In this document: piece by piece, positions 7,174 through 14,504 of the stretch
How the letters are laid out: each line of letters begins with the position of its first letter
Position numbering within the stretch: position 1 is the stretch's first letter
Assembly (NCBI GenBank): GCA_022842445.1
Contig: JALHPO010000006.1
Coordinates: 62,001-126,000, forward strand
Direction: 5' to 3'
DNA length: 64,000 nt
Origin: Nitrospira sp.
GTDB lineage: Bacteria > Nitrospirota > Nitrospiria > Nitrospirales > Nitrospiraceae
Program-made: the position numbers and the translations under genes
The notes under the pieces: generated by a model
Database searches by the model: none
What the model was told of the DNA's origin: nothing
What the model saw: the letters and a program-made list of their open reading frames with translations, nothing else

Positions 7174-9958
7174 CCTCGAAGAACCACCCTTCCACCAACT
7201 GACGGTGAGTGAAATCTTCAAGCACCTGGGAACCAGGGCGGGCGGCTTGTCGATCCAAGAAGCACAACAGCGGCTCATACGGTATGGTCCCAACGTGCTG
7301 AAGGAACCGAGCCGCTATTCAATGCTTCGAGGATTCCTCCGCCAGTTTACCCACTTCCTGGCCCTGTTGCTCCTGGTCGCCGCCACCTTGGCTTTCACGG
7401 CAGAATTTATGAAGCCCGGCGAAGGGATGGCCACATTGGGCTGGGCGATCCTTGCTGTGATCGTCATCAATGCCGTCTTTGCGTTCTTTCAGGAATATAA
7501 AGCGGAGCGCGCGGTGCACGCCCTCCATCGCCTCCTCCCTGCCAGGGCATGGGTGCTGCGATCGAACCAACCGCATGACGTACCGCGAAGCGAGATCGTG
7601 CCGGGCGACGTGCTTTTGATCGAGGAAGGAGAGCAGATCCCGGCCGATGCCCGGCTTATCGAAGCCGCCGACATGCGCGTGGACCTCTCCTCTCTCACAG
7701 GCGAATCCCAACCGAAACGGCGGACGGCGGAGCAGGTAACCGATGGACATCTCCTGGACATTCCCAATCTCGTTTTTGCCGGTACCCCCGTGCTCTCCGG
7801 CAGAGGTCGCGCCGTCGTGTTCGCCACCGGGATGCAGACGGAGTTCGGCAAGATCGCCCAACTCTCTACCAGTATCGCGACAGGTCTCAGCCCGCTGCAG
7901 AAGGAAATCGAGAAAGTCACTCATGTGGTCGCAATGCTCTCTGTCGCCATGGGTATAGTCTTTTTCGTCATCGGCGTCTCCATGGGCTTGGGCCTCTGGA
8001 TCAGCGCAATCTTCGGCATCGGCATCATCGTGGCAAACGTTCCGGAAGGACTGCTCCCCACGGTGACGCTGGCCTTGGCCTTGGGCAGCCAGCGGATGGC
8101 GAAGCGCCAGGCACTCATCAAACAATTGACATCCGTTGAAACCTTGGGCTGCACCAGCGTCATCTGTACGGATAAGACGGGGACACTGACCGAGAACCGG
8201 ATGCGCGTGGCCCGCTTCTACGTTGATCATCACGAAGTCGAGGTGCAGGAAAGCTGTCTGGTGATCGCCGGACACGTGACCACTGCGATCGAGGCCGAGG
8301 AGTATGCGCCGCTCTTCCATGCGATCATCCATTGCCACAATGCCAAGCGCGTGAGGCAGACCGACTGCCGTCCCATCGTCACGGGCGATCCGACCGAAGT
8401 GGCGCTGGTGGAGTTCGCGCTGGATCACGGACTCCTTCACCATGAACTGTTGCCCCGGATGGGCGAGCTGCCGTTCGACTCGGATCGGAAGCGTATGGCC
8501 ACGCTCCATTGGCATGAGAGCCGGCTCGTGGCCTTCGTGAAAGGAGCCCCGGAATCGCTCGTACCCCTCTGTAATCAGATGCTCCACCACACTGTACGTT
8601 CGCCGATGAGTCAGGAGGACCGCCGGCGCATCATGGCGCAAAGCCAGACCTTCGCACACCAGGCTTATCGGGTCCTGGCTGTGGCCATGCGTGACATTGA
8701 GCAGGGTGTCGAGAAGCTTGACATCGACCATGTGGAACGGAACCTCACCTTCCTCGGTCTCGTGGCCATGATGGATCCCCCGCGCCAAGAAGTGCCGGAA
8801 GCCATCGCGCGCTGCCGCCAAGCAGGCGTCCGCACCATTATGATTACCGGCGACCATCCGTTCACGGCCCTGGCCATCGCCCGTCAAATCGGGCTGGCGC
8901 CGAAAGAATCCCGCACCGAGCCGGCCGGATCCTGCCCCGTGATCGAAGGGCACCAGGTGGAAACGATGAGCGACGATGCGCTACGCCGGCTCCTCACACC
9001 TGCCGGTCCTGACGAGGCCGAGCCGGTCTTCGCACGCATGGCCCCCCGGCACAAGATGCGTGTGGTGTCGGGGCTGAAGAACATGGGCGAGGTGGTGGCC
9101 GTCACAGGCGACGGGGTGAACGACGCCCCGGCCCTCAAGATCGCTGATATCGGCATTGCGATGGGCATCACGGGAACCGATGTCGCAAAAGAAACGGCGG
9201 ACATGATTCTGCTCGACGACAACTTTGCAACCATCGTCAACGCCATTGAAGAAGGTCGTGCCGTCTATGCGAACATCCGAAAGTTTTCCACATACGTGCT
9301 GGCGAGCAATGTGCCCGAGGTCATCCCCTACCTGGCCTACGGCTTGTTCGGAATTCCACTCGCCCTCACGGTCCCACAAATCCTCGCCGTGGATCTGGGC
9401 ACCGATATGGTTCCGGCCTTGGCCCTGGGTGCAGAAAAGCCCGATGCCGGCATCATGGCCGTCCCACCGCGCCCCCGAACGGAACGGTTGATGAACCTTC
9501 CGCTGCTCCTCCGTGCCTATGTGTTTCTGGGCCTGATCGAAGCCGGGATCGCCATGGGCGCATTCTTTCTGTTACTCCTGGCACAAGGATGGACCTGGGG
9601 AATGCCTCTCGACTGGTCCGATCCACGCTACAAGCAGGCGACCGCCGCCACCTTCGCCGGCATCGTGATTGCCCAGGTGGCAAACGTGTTTGCCTGCCGC
9701 TCAGACCGAGTGCCGCTCTCTCAACTCAACTGGTTTAGTAATCCATTGCTGCTCTGGGGCATCGTGACGGAACTCGTCGTTCTGGGGTTGATCATCTATA
9801 CCCCCTGGGGCAACGCGATCTTTGCGACGAGCCCCTTGCCCGCCTGGATCTTCGGACCGCTCTTGCTCGGCGCGCTGATGCTGCTATTGGCTGAGGAAAG
9901 TCGTAAGCTCATCGTGAGTCGATTCAAAAACCGTCGCGCAGGCGGCGTCACACACTAG
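7166..9958 (+). CDS. P-type cation ATPase, Na,K-ATPase-like (P2C-like)
   Basis: A 930-residue P2-type ATPase. Seen motifs: TGES (residues 178-181), phosphorylated Asp336 in [11 protein letters not shown], the hinge [17 protein letters not shown], and about ten membrane segments. The M4 motif NVPEGLLPTVTLALALGSQ and the M6 region LAVDLGTDMVPALALG resemble Na,K-ATPase alpha subunits more than SERCA, which has PEGLPAVVT. It probably exports Na+ or another monovalent cation, but the ion is not proven. The GTG at 7166 overlaps the Usp stop. Longer in-frame sequence up to 7043 belongs to the Usp gene. No beta-type subunit is nearby. Confidence 0.9.
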   Translation: MPDLEEPPFHQLTVSEIFKHLGTRAGGLSIQEAQQRLIRYGPNVLKEPSRYSMLRGFLRQFTHFLALLLLVAATLAFTAEFMKPGEGMATLGWAILAVIVINAVFAFFQEYKAERAVHALHRLLPARAWVLRSNQPHDVPRSEIVPGDVLLIEEGEQIPADARLIEAADMRVDLSSLTGESQPKRRTAEQVTDGHLLDIPNLVFAGTPVLSGRGRAVVFATGMQTEFGKIAQLSTSIATGLSPLQKEIEKVTHVVAMLSVAMGIVFFVIGVSMGLGLWISAIFGIGIIVANVPEGLLPTVTLALALGSQRMAKRQALIKQLTSVETLGCTSVICTDKTGTLTENRMRVARFYVDHHEVEVQESCLVIAGHVTTAIEAEEYAPLFHAIIHCHNAKRVRQTDCRPIVTGDPTEVALVEFALDHGLLHHELLPRMGELPFDSDRKRMATLHWHESRLVAFVKGAPESLVPLCNQMLHHTVRSPMSQEDRRRIMAQSQTFAHQAYRVLAVAMRDIEQGVEKLDIDHVERNLTFLGLVAMMDPPRQEVPEAIARCRQAGVRTIMITGDHPFTALAIARQIGLAPKESRTEPAGSCPVIEGHQVETMSDDALRRLLTPAGPDEAEPVFARMAPRHKMRVVSGLKNMGEVVAVTGDGVNDAPALKIADIGIAMGITGTDVAKETADMILLDDNFATIVNAIEEGRAVYANIRKFSTYVLASNVPEVIPYLAYGLFGIPLALTVPQILAVDLGTDMVPALALGAEKPDAGIMAVPPRPRTERLMNLPLLLRAYVFLGLIEAGIAMGAFFLLLLAQGWTWGMPLDWSDPRYKQATAATFAGIVIAQVANVFACRSDRVPLSQLNWFSNPLLLWGIVTELVVLGLIIYTPWGNAIFATSPLPAWIFGPLLLGALMLLLAEESRKLIVSRFKNRRAGGVTH

Positions 9959-9969
9959 GCTGGTACACA

Positions 9970-11307
9970 ATGAGCGGCAACCCCCACGATCCGATTCATG
10001 AAATCCCTGTCACTGAGATCATTCCCCCAGGATCTTCCTCGATTCCGGCGCGCCATTCATCGAGTGACCCAGGTGCCCACGAGCGGGATCTCCCCGCCAC
10101 CACGATTACGCTCCCAGCACGCCCGAAACGATCTCGTCTGTCTTGGCTGATCGGAATCGCGATGGTCGCGGCCGCCGGTGGAATGGGACTGTGGTACTGG
10201 TGGACCGCCGGTCCTCCGCCGGTCCAATACACAACCATGCTGGTCGACCGGGGCCCCATCAGCGCCATCGTGACAGCAACCGGGACGGTCAATCCAGTCG
10301 TCTCGGTCCTGGTCGGCAGCCAGGTGTCGGGAAAGATCGCCAAACTGTTTGCGGATTTCAATTCTGCTGTCACGCAGGGACAAACCCTGGCCCAGATTGA
10401 TCCGCAGCCCTTCAAGGCCCGTGTGGACCAAGCCCGCGCTGCGGTGAAAAGCGCGAGGGGTAACCTGGCGAAGGCGAAGAACATGGCGGCACAGCGCAAA
10501 CGGGAACGAGACCGGATTGCTGCGCTGTGGCCGGAGGCCTTCGTCTCGCAGGCCGATCTCGATCTGGCCGATACCAATTATCGTGATGCCGAGGCACACG
10601 TTGAGGTAACACAGGCCCAGCTGGATCAGGCGCAGGCCACGCTGTCCTCCGCGGAATTGGATCTCGGCTATACGACGATCACTTCACCGGTGAATGGCAT
10701 CGTGGTGTCTCGCAACGTGGATGTGGGCCAAACAGTAGCCGCCAGTTTTCAAACGCCGACGCTCTTCGTCATCGCCCAAGATCTGACCAAGATGCAGGTC
10801 AATGCCAACGTCAGCGAGTCGGACATCGGCGGAGTCGTCGAGGGCAAGCCGGCCAATTTCCGGGTCGATGCCTACCCCAAACAGTTCTTCGAGGGAGCCG
10901 TCACGCAGGTCCGTAATGCGCCGATCAGTATTCAGAACGTCGTCACGTATGACGTCGTGATTACGGTGGACAACCGCGGCCTCAAACTCAAACCGGGCAT
11001 GACGGCTAACGTCACGATCGTGACGGAAGAGAGGGATAACCCCCTCAGAGTTCCGAACGGCGCATTACGGTTCCGGATGCCGGATGTACCGGTCGATCGC
11101 AAGACGGCACGAGTATGGGTTGTGGACCGCACAGGCGCGGTTCGTCAGGTGCCAGTCACGACCGGGATTGCCGATTCCCTCTCCACGGAGATCGTCAAGG
11201 GCGCGCTGAAAGAAGGCGATGCGGTCATCGTCGGGATCGAACCCCCTGATGACCTCGTCGAGAAGAAGCTGCCGCCGGGATTCGAGATCGGGCCGAAGGT
11301 GAGATGA
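9970..11307 (+). CDS. periplasmic adaptor of an ABC exporter (MacA-like)
   Basis: A 445-residue membrane-fusion protein. After a proline-rich cytoplasmic start there is one transmembrane helix (LIGIAMVAAAGGMGLWYW). The lipoyl/barrel-sandwich halves flank a coiled coil (ARVDQARAAVKSARGNLAKAKN to AQLDQAQATLSSAELDLGY), and TITSPVNGIVVSRNVDVGQTV is a typical HlyD/MacA signature. A beta-barrel and membrane-proximal part follow. It links an inner-membrane pump to an outer-membrane channel. It is 11 bp after the P-type ATPase and 84 bp before the permease. No outer-membrane TolC gene lies in the window. Confidence 0.88.
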   Translation: MSGNPHDPIHEIPVTEIIPPGSSSIPARHSSSDPGAHERDLPATTITLPARPKRSRLSWLIGIAMVAAAGGMGLWYWWTAGPPPVQYTTMLVDRGPISAIVTATGTVNPVVSVLVGSQVSGKIAKLFADFNSAVTQGQTLAQIDPQPFKARVDQARAAVKSARGNLAKAKNMAAQRKRERDRIAALWPEAFVSQADLDLADTNYRDAEAHVEVTQAQLDQAQATLSSAELDLGYTTITSPVNGIVVSRNVDVGQTVAASFQTPTLFVIAQDLTKMQVNANVSESDIGGVVEGKPANFRVDAYPKQFFEGAVTQVRNAPISIQNVVTYDVVITVDNRGLKLKPGMTANVTIVTEERDNPLRVPNGALRFRMPDVPVDRKTARVWVVDRTGAVRQVPVTTGIADSLSTEIVKGALKEGDAVIVGIEPPDDLVEKKLPPGFEIGPKVR

Positions 11308-11330
11308 AACAGAGAACGGTTTATTTAGTT

Positions 11331-11391
11331 CATCTGGTTTGGTTGGTTGTTTAAGCCAGACAAACGAGACAAACCAAATCAACCAAGAAAC
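11331..11391. repeat. period-9 degenerate repeat
   Basis: From 11353 the plus strand reads TTAAGCCAGA then CAAACGAGA / CAAACCAAA / TCAACCAAG, nonamers sharing a CAAACNANA core. The left part (TCTGGTTTGGTTGGTTG) is in the opposite orientation, so the whole is roughly palindromic. A similar period-9 stretch lies at 58365-58409. It sits exactly where an ABC ATPase gene would be expected between adaptor and permease. Confidence 0.6.
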
Positions 11392-12624
11392 ATGACTTTC
11401 TTCTGGCTCACCATGCTCTCCGCCCTCCGGATTCTCCGCCGCAATCCCTTGCGCGCCGGATTGACGATGCTCGGCATCATCATCGGCATCGGGGCGGTCG
11501 TGGCCATGGTCAGCCTCGGCCAGGGCGCCACGGCGTCGGTGCAGTCGGAAATCGCCAGCCTGGGCACCAACGTACTGATCGTCGTTCCGGGGGCGACGAC
11601 CGTGAGCGGCGTGCGCGGCGGACTCGGTTCAGTCTCCACGCTGACCGTGGAGGACGCGGAGGAGATCGAAAAGAAAGTCGCGGGCGTCGCCACCGTCATG
11701 TACGGCGCACGATCGGTCCTTCAAGTCATTCGGGACAATAAAAACTGGAGTACGGTCGTCTTCGGAACGACCCCTGTCTTTCCCGATATTCGGAACTGGC
11801 CCATCGCGCAAGGCAACTTCTTCACGCAGTCGGACCTGGATTCCGCAACCAAAGTCGTTGTGCTGGGACGAACCGCCGTTCAGAACCTTTTTGAGCCTGG
11901 AGAAGACGTGGTGGGAAGCGAGATCAGGATCAGAAACGTCCCACTCCGCGTCATCGGCGTGTTGGCATCAAAAGGGCAGTCCATCACGGGACAGGATCAG
12001 GACGACTTCGTGGTGCTCCCGTTCTCGACGGCCGAACGAAAGGTTCTGGGGACCAAATTTCTGGGAACCGTCGGGATCATCCTCGTCGCGACCCAGACAC
12101 GGAATGATATTCCTGCCGTTGCGGAGGATATTAAAGACCTGTTGCGAACCAGACACCGGCTGCATCCATCGGAGGAGGATGACTTCACCCTCCGCACCAT
12201 GGAAGATATCGCGAAGATGCTGGCCGGCACGAGCCGGACGATGATGCTCATGCTGATGGGCATCGCCTCGATCTCGTTGATCGTCGGCGGCATCGGCATC
12301 ATGAATATTCTGCTCGTATCCGTGACGGAACGCACTCGCGAAATCGGATTACGGATGGCCGTGGGCGCCAAGCGGGCGCACATCTTACTCCAGTTTCTCA
12401 TCGAAGCGGTCATCATGACCGCGATCGGCGGCCTGGTCGGCGTGGCAACCGGCATCGGTATCGCCCGGTTGTTCACGGTCATGATCGGATGGCCGACCAT
12501 TATCAACATCGACGCCGCGATCGCCGCCTTTCTGTTTTCGCTCGCCGTCGGACTGTTCTTCGGTCTCTACCCGGCGAACAAGGCCTCGAAGCTCAATCCG
12601 ATCGAGGCGCTACGCTACGAGTGA
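11392..12624 (+). CDS. ABC exporter permease (MacB/FtsX type) without fused ATPase
   Basis: A 410-residue permease. An N-terminal helix (RAGLTMLGIIIGIGAVVAMVSLG) is followed by a periplasmic MacB_PCD domain of about 220 residues, then three C-terminal helices with the FtsX signature (GGIGIMNILLVSVTERTREIGLRMAVGAK). The ATP-binding half of classical MacB is missing from the protein. A separate ATPase would be expected but none is adjacent, so the pair either uses a subunit coded elsewhere or has lost it. The ATG at 11392 lies next to the period-9 repeat. The codons for 15 upstream residues in frame are repeat sequence and were not included. Confidence 0.88.
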   Translation: MTFFWLTMLSALRILRRNPLRAGLTMLGIIIGIGAVVAMVSLGQGATASVQSEIASLGTNVLIVVPGATTVSGVRGGLGSVSTLTVEDAEEIEKKVAGVATVMYGARSVLQVIRDNKNWSTVVFGTTPVFPDIRNWPIAQGNFFTQSDLDSATKVVVLGRTAVQNLFEPGEDVVGSEIRIRNVPLRVIGVLASKGQSITGQDQDDFVVLPFSTAERKVLGTKFLGTVGIILVATQTRNDIPAVAEDIKDLLRTRHRLHPSEEDDFTLRTMEDIAKMLAGTSRTMMLMLMGIASISLIVGGIGIMNILLVSVTERTREIGLRMAVGAKRAHILLQFLIEAVIMTAIGGLVGVATGIGIARLFTVMIGWPTIINIDAAIAAFLFSLAVGLFFGLYPANKASKLNPIEALRYE

Positions 12625-12800
12625 GGGCGGGACGAGCGGGAGAAGCGCGACGTGCCGCATCAGCGGGAAAGGCGATACTAGAGAGACGAGCGAGAGCGGA
12701 AAGAGACGCAAACGGAACATCGGGAGCGCGTTGACTGAGATAAGAGATTTCGTTGTCGCTTGTCGTGCCAGTCGCGCCTTTCCCGCTTGTCACGCTGGCT
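12624..12800. repeat. large inverted period-7 degenerate repeat
   Basis: The left arm (12628-12725) is purine-rich: GCGGGAC / GAGCGGG / AGAAGCG and later GAGACGA / GCGAGAG / CGGAAAG. The right arm (12757-12800) reads TTGTCGC / TTGTCGT / GCCAGTC / GCGCCTT / TCCCGCT / TGTCACG. The reverse complement of the right arm matches the left arm over about 35 bp with mismatches. It starts at the stop codon of the permease and ends just before the ATG of the helix-hairpin-helix gene. Confidence 0.7.
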
Positions 12801-12804
12801 GCCC

Positions 12805-13671
12805 ATGAATGTCCCCGAGAACCGAGAAATCGCGCAAAAACTGCGTGAGGTGGCATTGTTGCTGGATGAGCAAGGCGCGAATCGCTTCCGCATTCGAGCC
12901 TATCGGACCGCCGCGGAGAGATTGGAGCAATTGGATGTTCCGGTTTCCCGGATTATCGAGCAACGGGGCACAGACGGGCTCGAGGCCCTGCCCGGTATCG
13001 GGGTGAGCCTGGCTCGGTCGATCCATACGCTCGTCGTGACCGGTCGGCTCCCGATGCTGGATCGCTTGCGTGGTGAGCTGGACTCAACGGCGCTTCTTGC
13101 GTCGATTCCAGGGATCGGACCGGCCCTCGCAACCAGATTGCACGATGACTTACACATCCAGACGCTGGAACAGCTCGAGATGGCAGCGCACGACGGGCGG
13201 CTGGCGGACATCGAAGGAGTCGGCCCCAAGAAACTGCAAGGCATCATCGACTCCCTGTGGGCCAGGCTGGGACGGGTTCGGAGGCCGCCTCCATCAGCTG
13301 TGAGTCGCGAAACCCGGGAGCCGTCGATCGAGGAACTGCTGGACGTCGATCGGGAATACCGAGAATCAGCCAAGTCCGGCACGCTCAGGACCATCGCCCC
13401 TCGGCGCTTCAATCCCGAGAAGGAAGCGTGGCTGCCGATTCTGCACACGCAACGAGGCCCTCGCCACTATACCGCCATATTCTCAAATAGCCCGTTGGCG
13501 CACCAACTCAAGAAGACGCGCGACTGGGTCATCCTCTACTACGACGACGACCATGGCGAGCGCCAATGTACGGTGATAACCGGGCGGAATGCTCCCTTCG
13601 CGGGGGAACGCATCGTCCGAGGAAGAGAGGCCGACTGTTCCGCCTACTTCGTCGCTCGTCGTTCGTCCTGA
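12805..13671 (+). CDS. helix-hairpin-helix protein, PolX N-terminal-like
   Basis: A 288-residue protein. Residues about 1-60 (REIAQKLREVALLLDEQGANRFRIRAYRTAAERLEQL) match the 8-kDa-like N-terminal domain of DNA polymerase X. Two or three helix-hairpin-helix motifs follow: LEALPGIGVSLARSI, LASIPGIGPALATRL and LADIEGVGPKKLQGI. The C-terminal half (LRTIAPRRFNPEKEAWLPILHTQRGPRHYTAIFSN, quoted in part) is a conserved domain of unknown role. There is no polymerase or PHP domain. It probably binds DNA structures in repair; this is inferred. The start at 12805 avoids repeat-coded sequence upstream. The last codons run into the repeat at 13648. Confidence 0.75.
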   Translation: MNVPENREIAQKLREVALLLDEQGANRFRIRAYRTAAERLEQLDVPVSRIIEQRGTDGLEALPGIGVSLARSIHTLVVTGRLPMLDRLRGELDSTALLASIPGIGPALATRLHDDLHIQTLEQLEMAAHDGRLADIEGVGPKKLQGIIDSLWARLGRVRRPPPSAVSRETREPSIEELLDVDREYRESAKSGTLRTIAPRRFNPEKEAWLPILHTQRGPRHYTAIFSNSPLAHQLKKTRDWVILYYDDDHGERQCTVITGRNAPFAGERIVRGREADCSAYFVARRSS

Positions 13672-13735
13672 GCGTCGTCGAAGGACGAGATACCCGTCAC
13701 GAGGAGCGCGGTTCCTTTCGATCTCACCGCGAAAC
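13648..13735. repeat. period-7 repeat containing a GTCCTGAGC..GTCGAAGGAC palindrome
   Basis: The plus strand reads CTTCGTC / GCTCGTC / GTTCGTC / CTGAGCG / TCGTCGA / AGGACGA. The inner palindrome CGTCCTGAGCG-TCGTCGAAGGACG is of a kind common between genes in many bacteria. It covers the last codons (VARRSS) of the helix-hairpin-helix gene and the gap to the convergent response regulator gene. Confidence 0.6.
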
Positions 13736-13755
13736 ATTATGCACGATGCGGGCTA
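13736..13755. repeat. solo end of the 176-bp element at a stop codon
   Basis: On the minus strand this reads TAGCCCGCATCGTGCATAAT, matching the element terminus TRRCCCGYATNNNTCATGA seen at 45591 and 48591. The TAG is the stop codon of the response regulator, in the same register as at copB and hypE. Confidence 0.55.
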
Positions 13756-14415
13756 GATGAGACCGGATTCCACACTTGCCAGGCCTTCGGTGATCGCAAA
13801 CTTGATCAGAGCGGGAGTGGAATGCAGATCGAGCTGTTCCATAAGACGAGCCTTGTGAAACTCGACGGTCTTGACCGATACATTCAGGAGAGCGGCTATG
13901 TCTTTCGTGCCCTTGCCTTCCCCAATAAGCTGCAGCACTTCCCGCTGTCGCGGCGTCAAATCGGTCATGGATGTCCTGATCGCTGTCTGGTCTGGCCGAA
14001 GCATCCCGTCGAGGACCTGTTTGGTAATCATCGGCGTAAGATAGGTCTGCCCGCCGAGGACCGCCTCGATCGCCGGTTGCAGTTCGGACGCCGCCGACTG
14101 TTTCAACAGATAGCCGCTGGCCCCGATTTTGAGGGCCTCGTTGACATAGCTCGGGCTTGAATGCATCGTCAGAAAAATGAGTTTCACGTCCGGGACTGAT
14201 TTCTTGATCTGGCGGGCTGCATCCAACCCGTTCAAGATCGGCATCGAGATATCCAGCACGATCACATCCGGCTTCAGTTGTTCCGCTGCCGCCACGAGCG
14301 CACGCCCATCCTCGACCGTCCCCACGATCACGCACGTATCCCCAAGCAACCGGCGCAGGCCGGCCAGCAGGATGGAATGGTCGTCGGCAATCAGCAAACG
14401 GGCTTTCTTCTTCAT
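13753..14415 (-). CDS. NarL/FixJ-family response regulator
   Basis: A 220-residue two-domain regulator. The receiver domain has the acidic pair in LLIADDHSILLAGLRRLL, the phosphorylated Asp in PDVIVLDISMPILNGLDAAR, and Lys in GYLLKQSAASEL. The C-terminal LuxR-type helix-turn-helix is LTPRQREVLQLIGEGKGTKDIAALLNVSVKTVEFHKARLM (quoted as motif). It should be phosphorylated by the histidine kinase coded just upstream (64 bp). The ATG at 14415 has GAGGGG upstream; the frame start at 14439 adds eight residues without family support. Its target genes cannot be read from the sequence. Confidence 0.88.
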   Translation of the reverse strand: MKKKARLLIADDHSILLAGLRRLLGDTCVIVGTVEDGRALVAAAEQLKPDVIVLDISMPILNGLDAARQIKKSVPDVKLIFLTMHSSPSYVNEALKIGASGYLLKQSAASELQPAIEAVLGGQTYLTPMITKQVLDGMLRPDQTAIRTSMTDLTPRQREVLQLIGEGKGTKDIAALLNVSVKTVEFHKARLMEQLDLHSTPALIKFAITEGLASVESGLI

Positions 14416-14469
14416 CGGCGTGACCCCTCGATCCCCCACAGCCTACCGTTCGCGAGACCGCGCCCCCGT

Positions 14470-14504
14470 GCGTCACTCATCACGACTCACCCGTTACATC
14501 TTCC
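14470..14504. repeat. period-7 repeat at the kinase 3' end
   Basis: The plus strand reads GCGTCAC / TCATCAC / GACTCAC / CCGTTAC / ATCTTCC. It includes the stop codon and the last codons of the histidine kinase gene. Confidence 0.55.

Noticed and set aside
7319..8953. 544-codon open frame on the minus strand
   Set aside because: It is antisense to the P-type ATPase, whose motifs are certain. Long antisense frames are expected in GC-rich genes with this codon phase.
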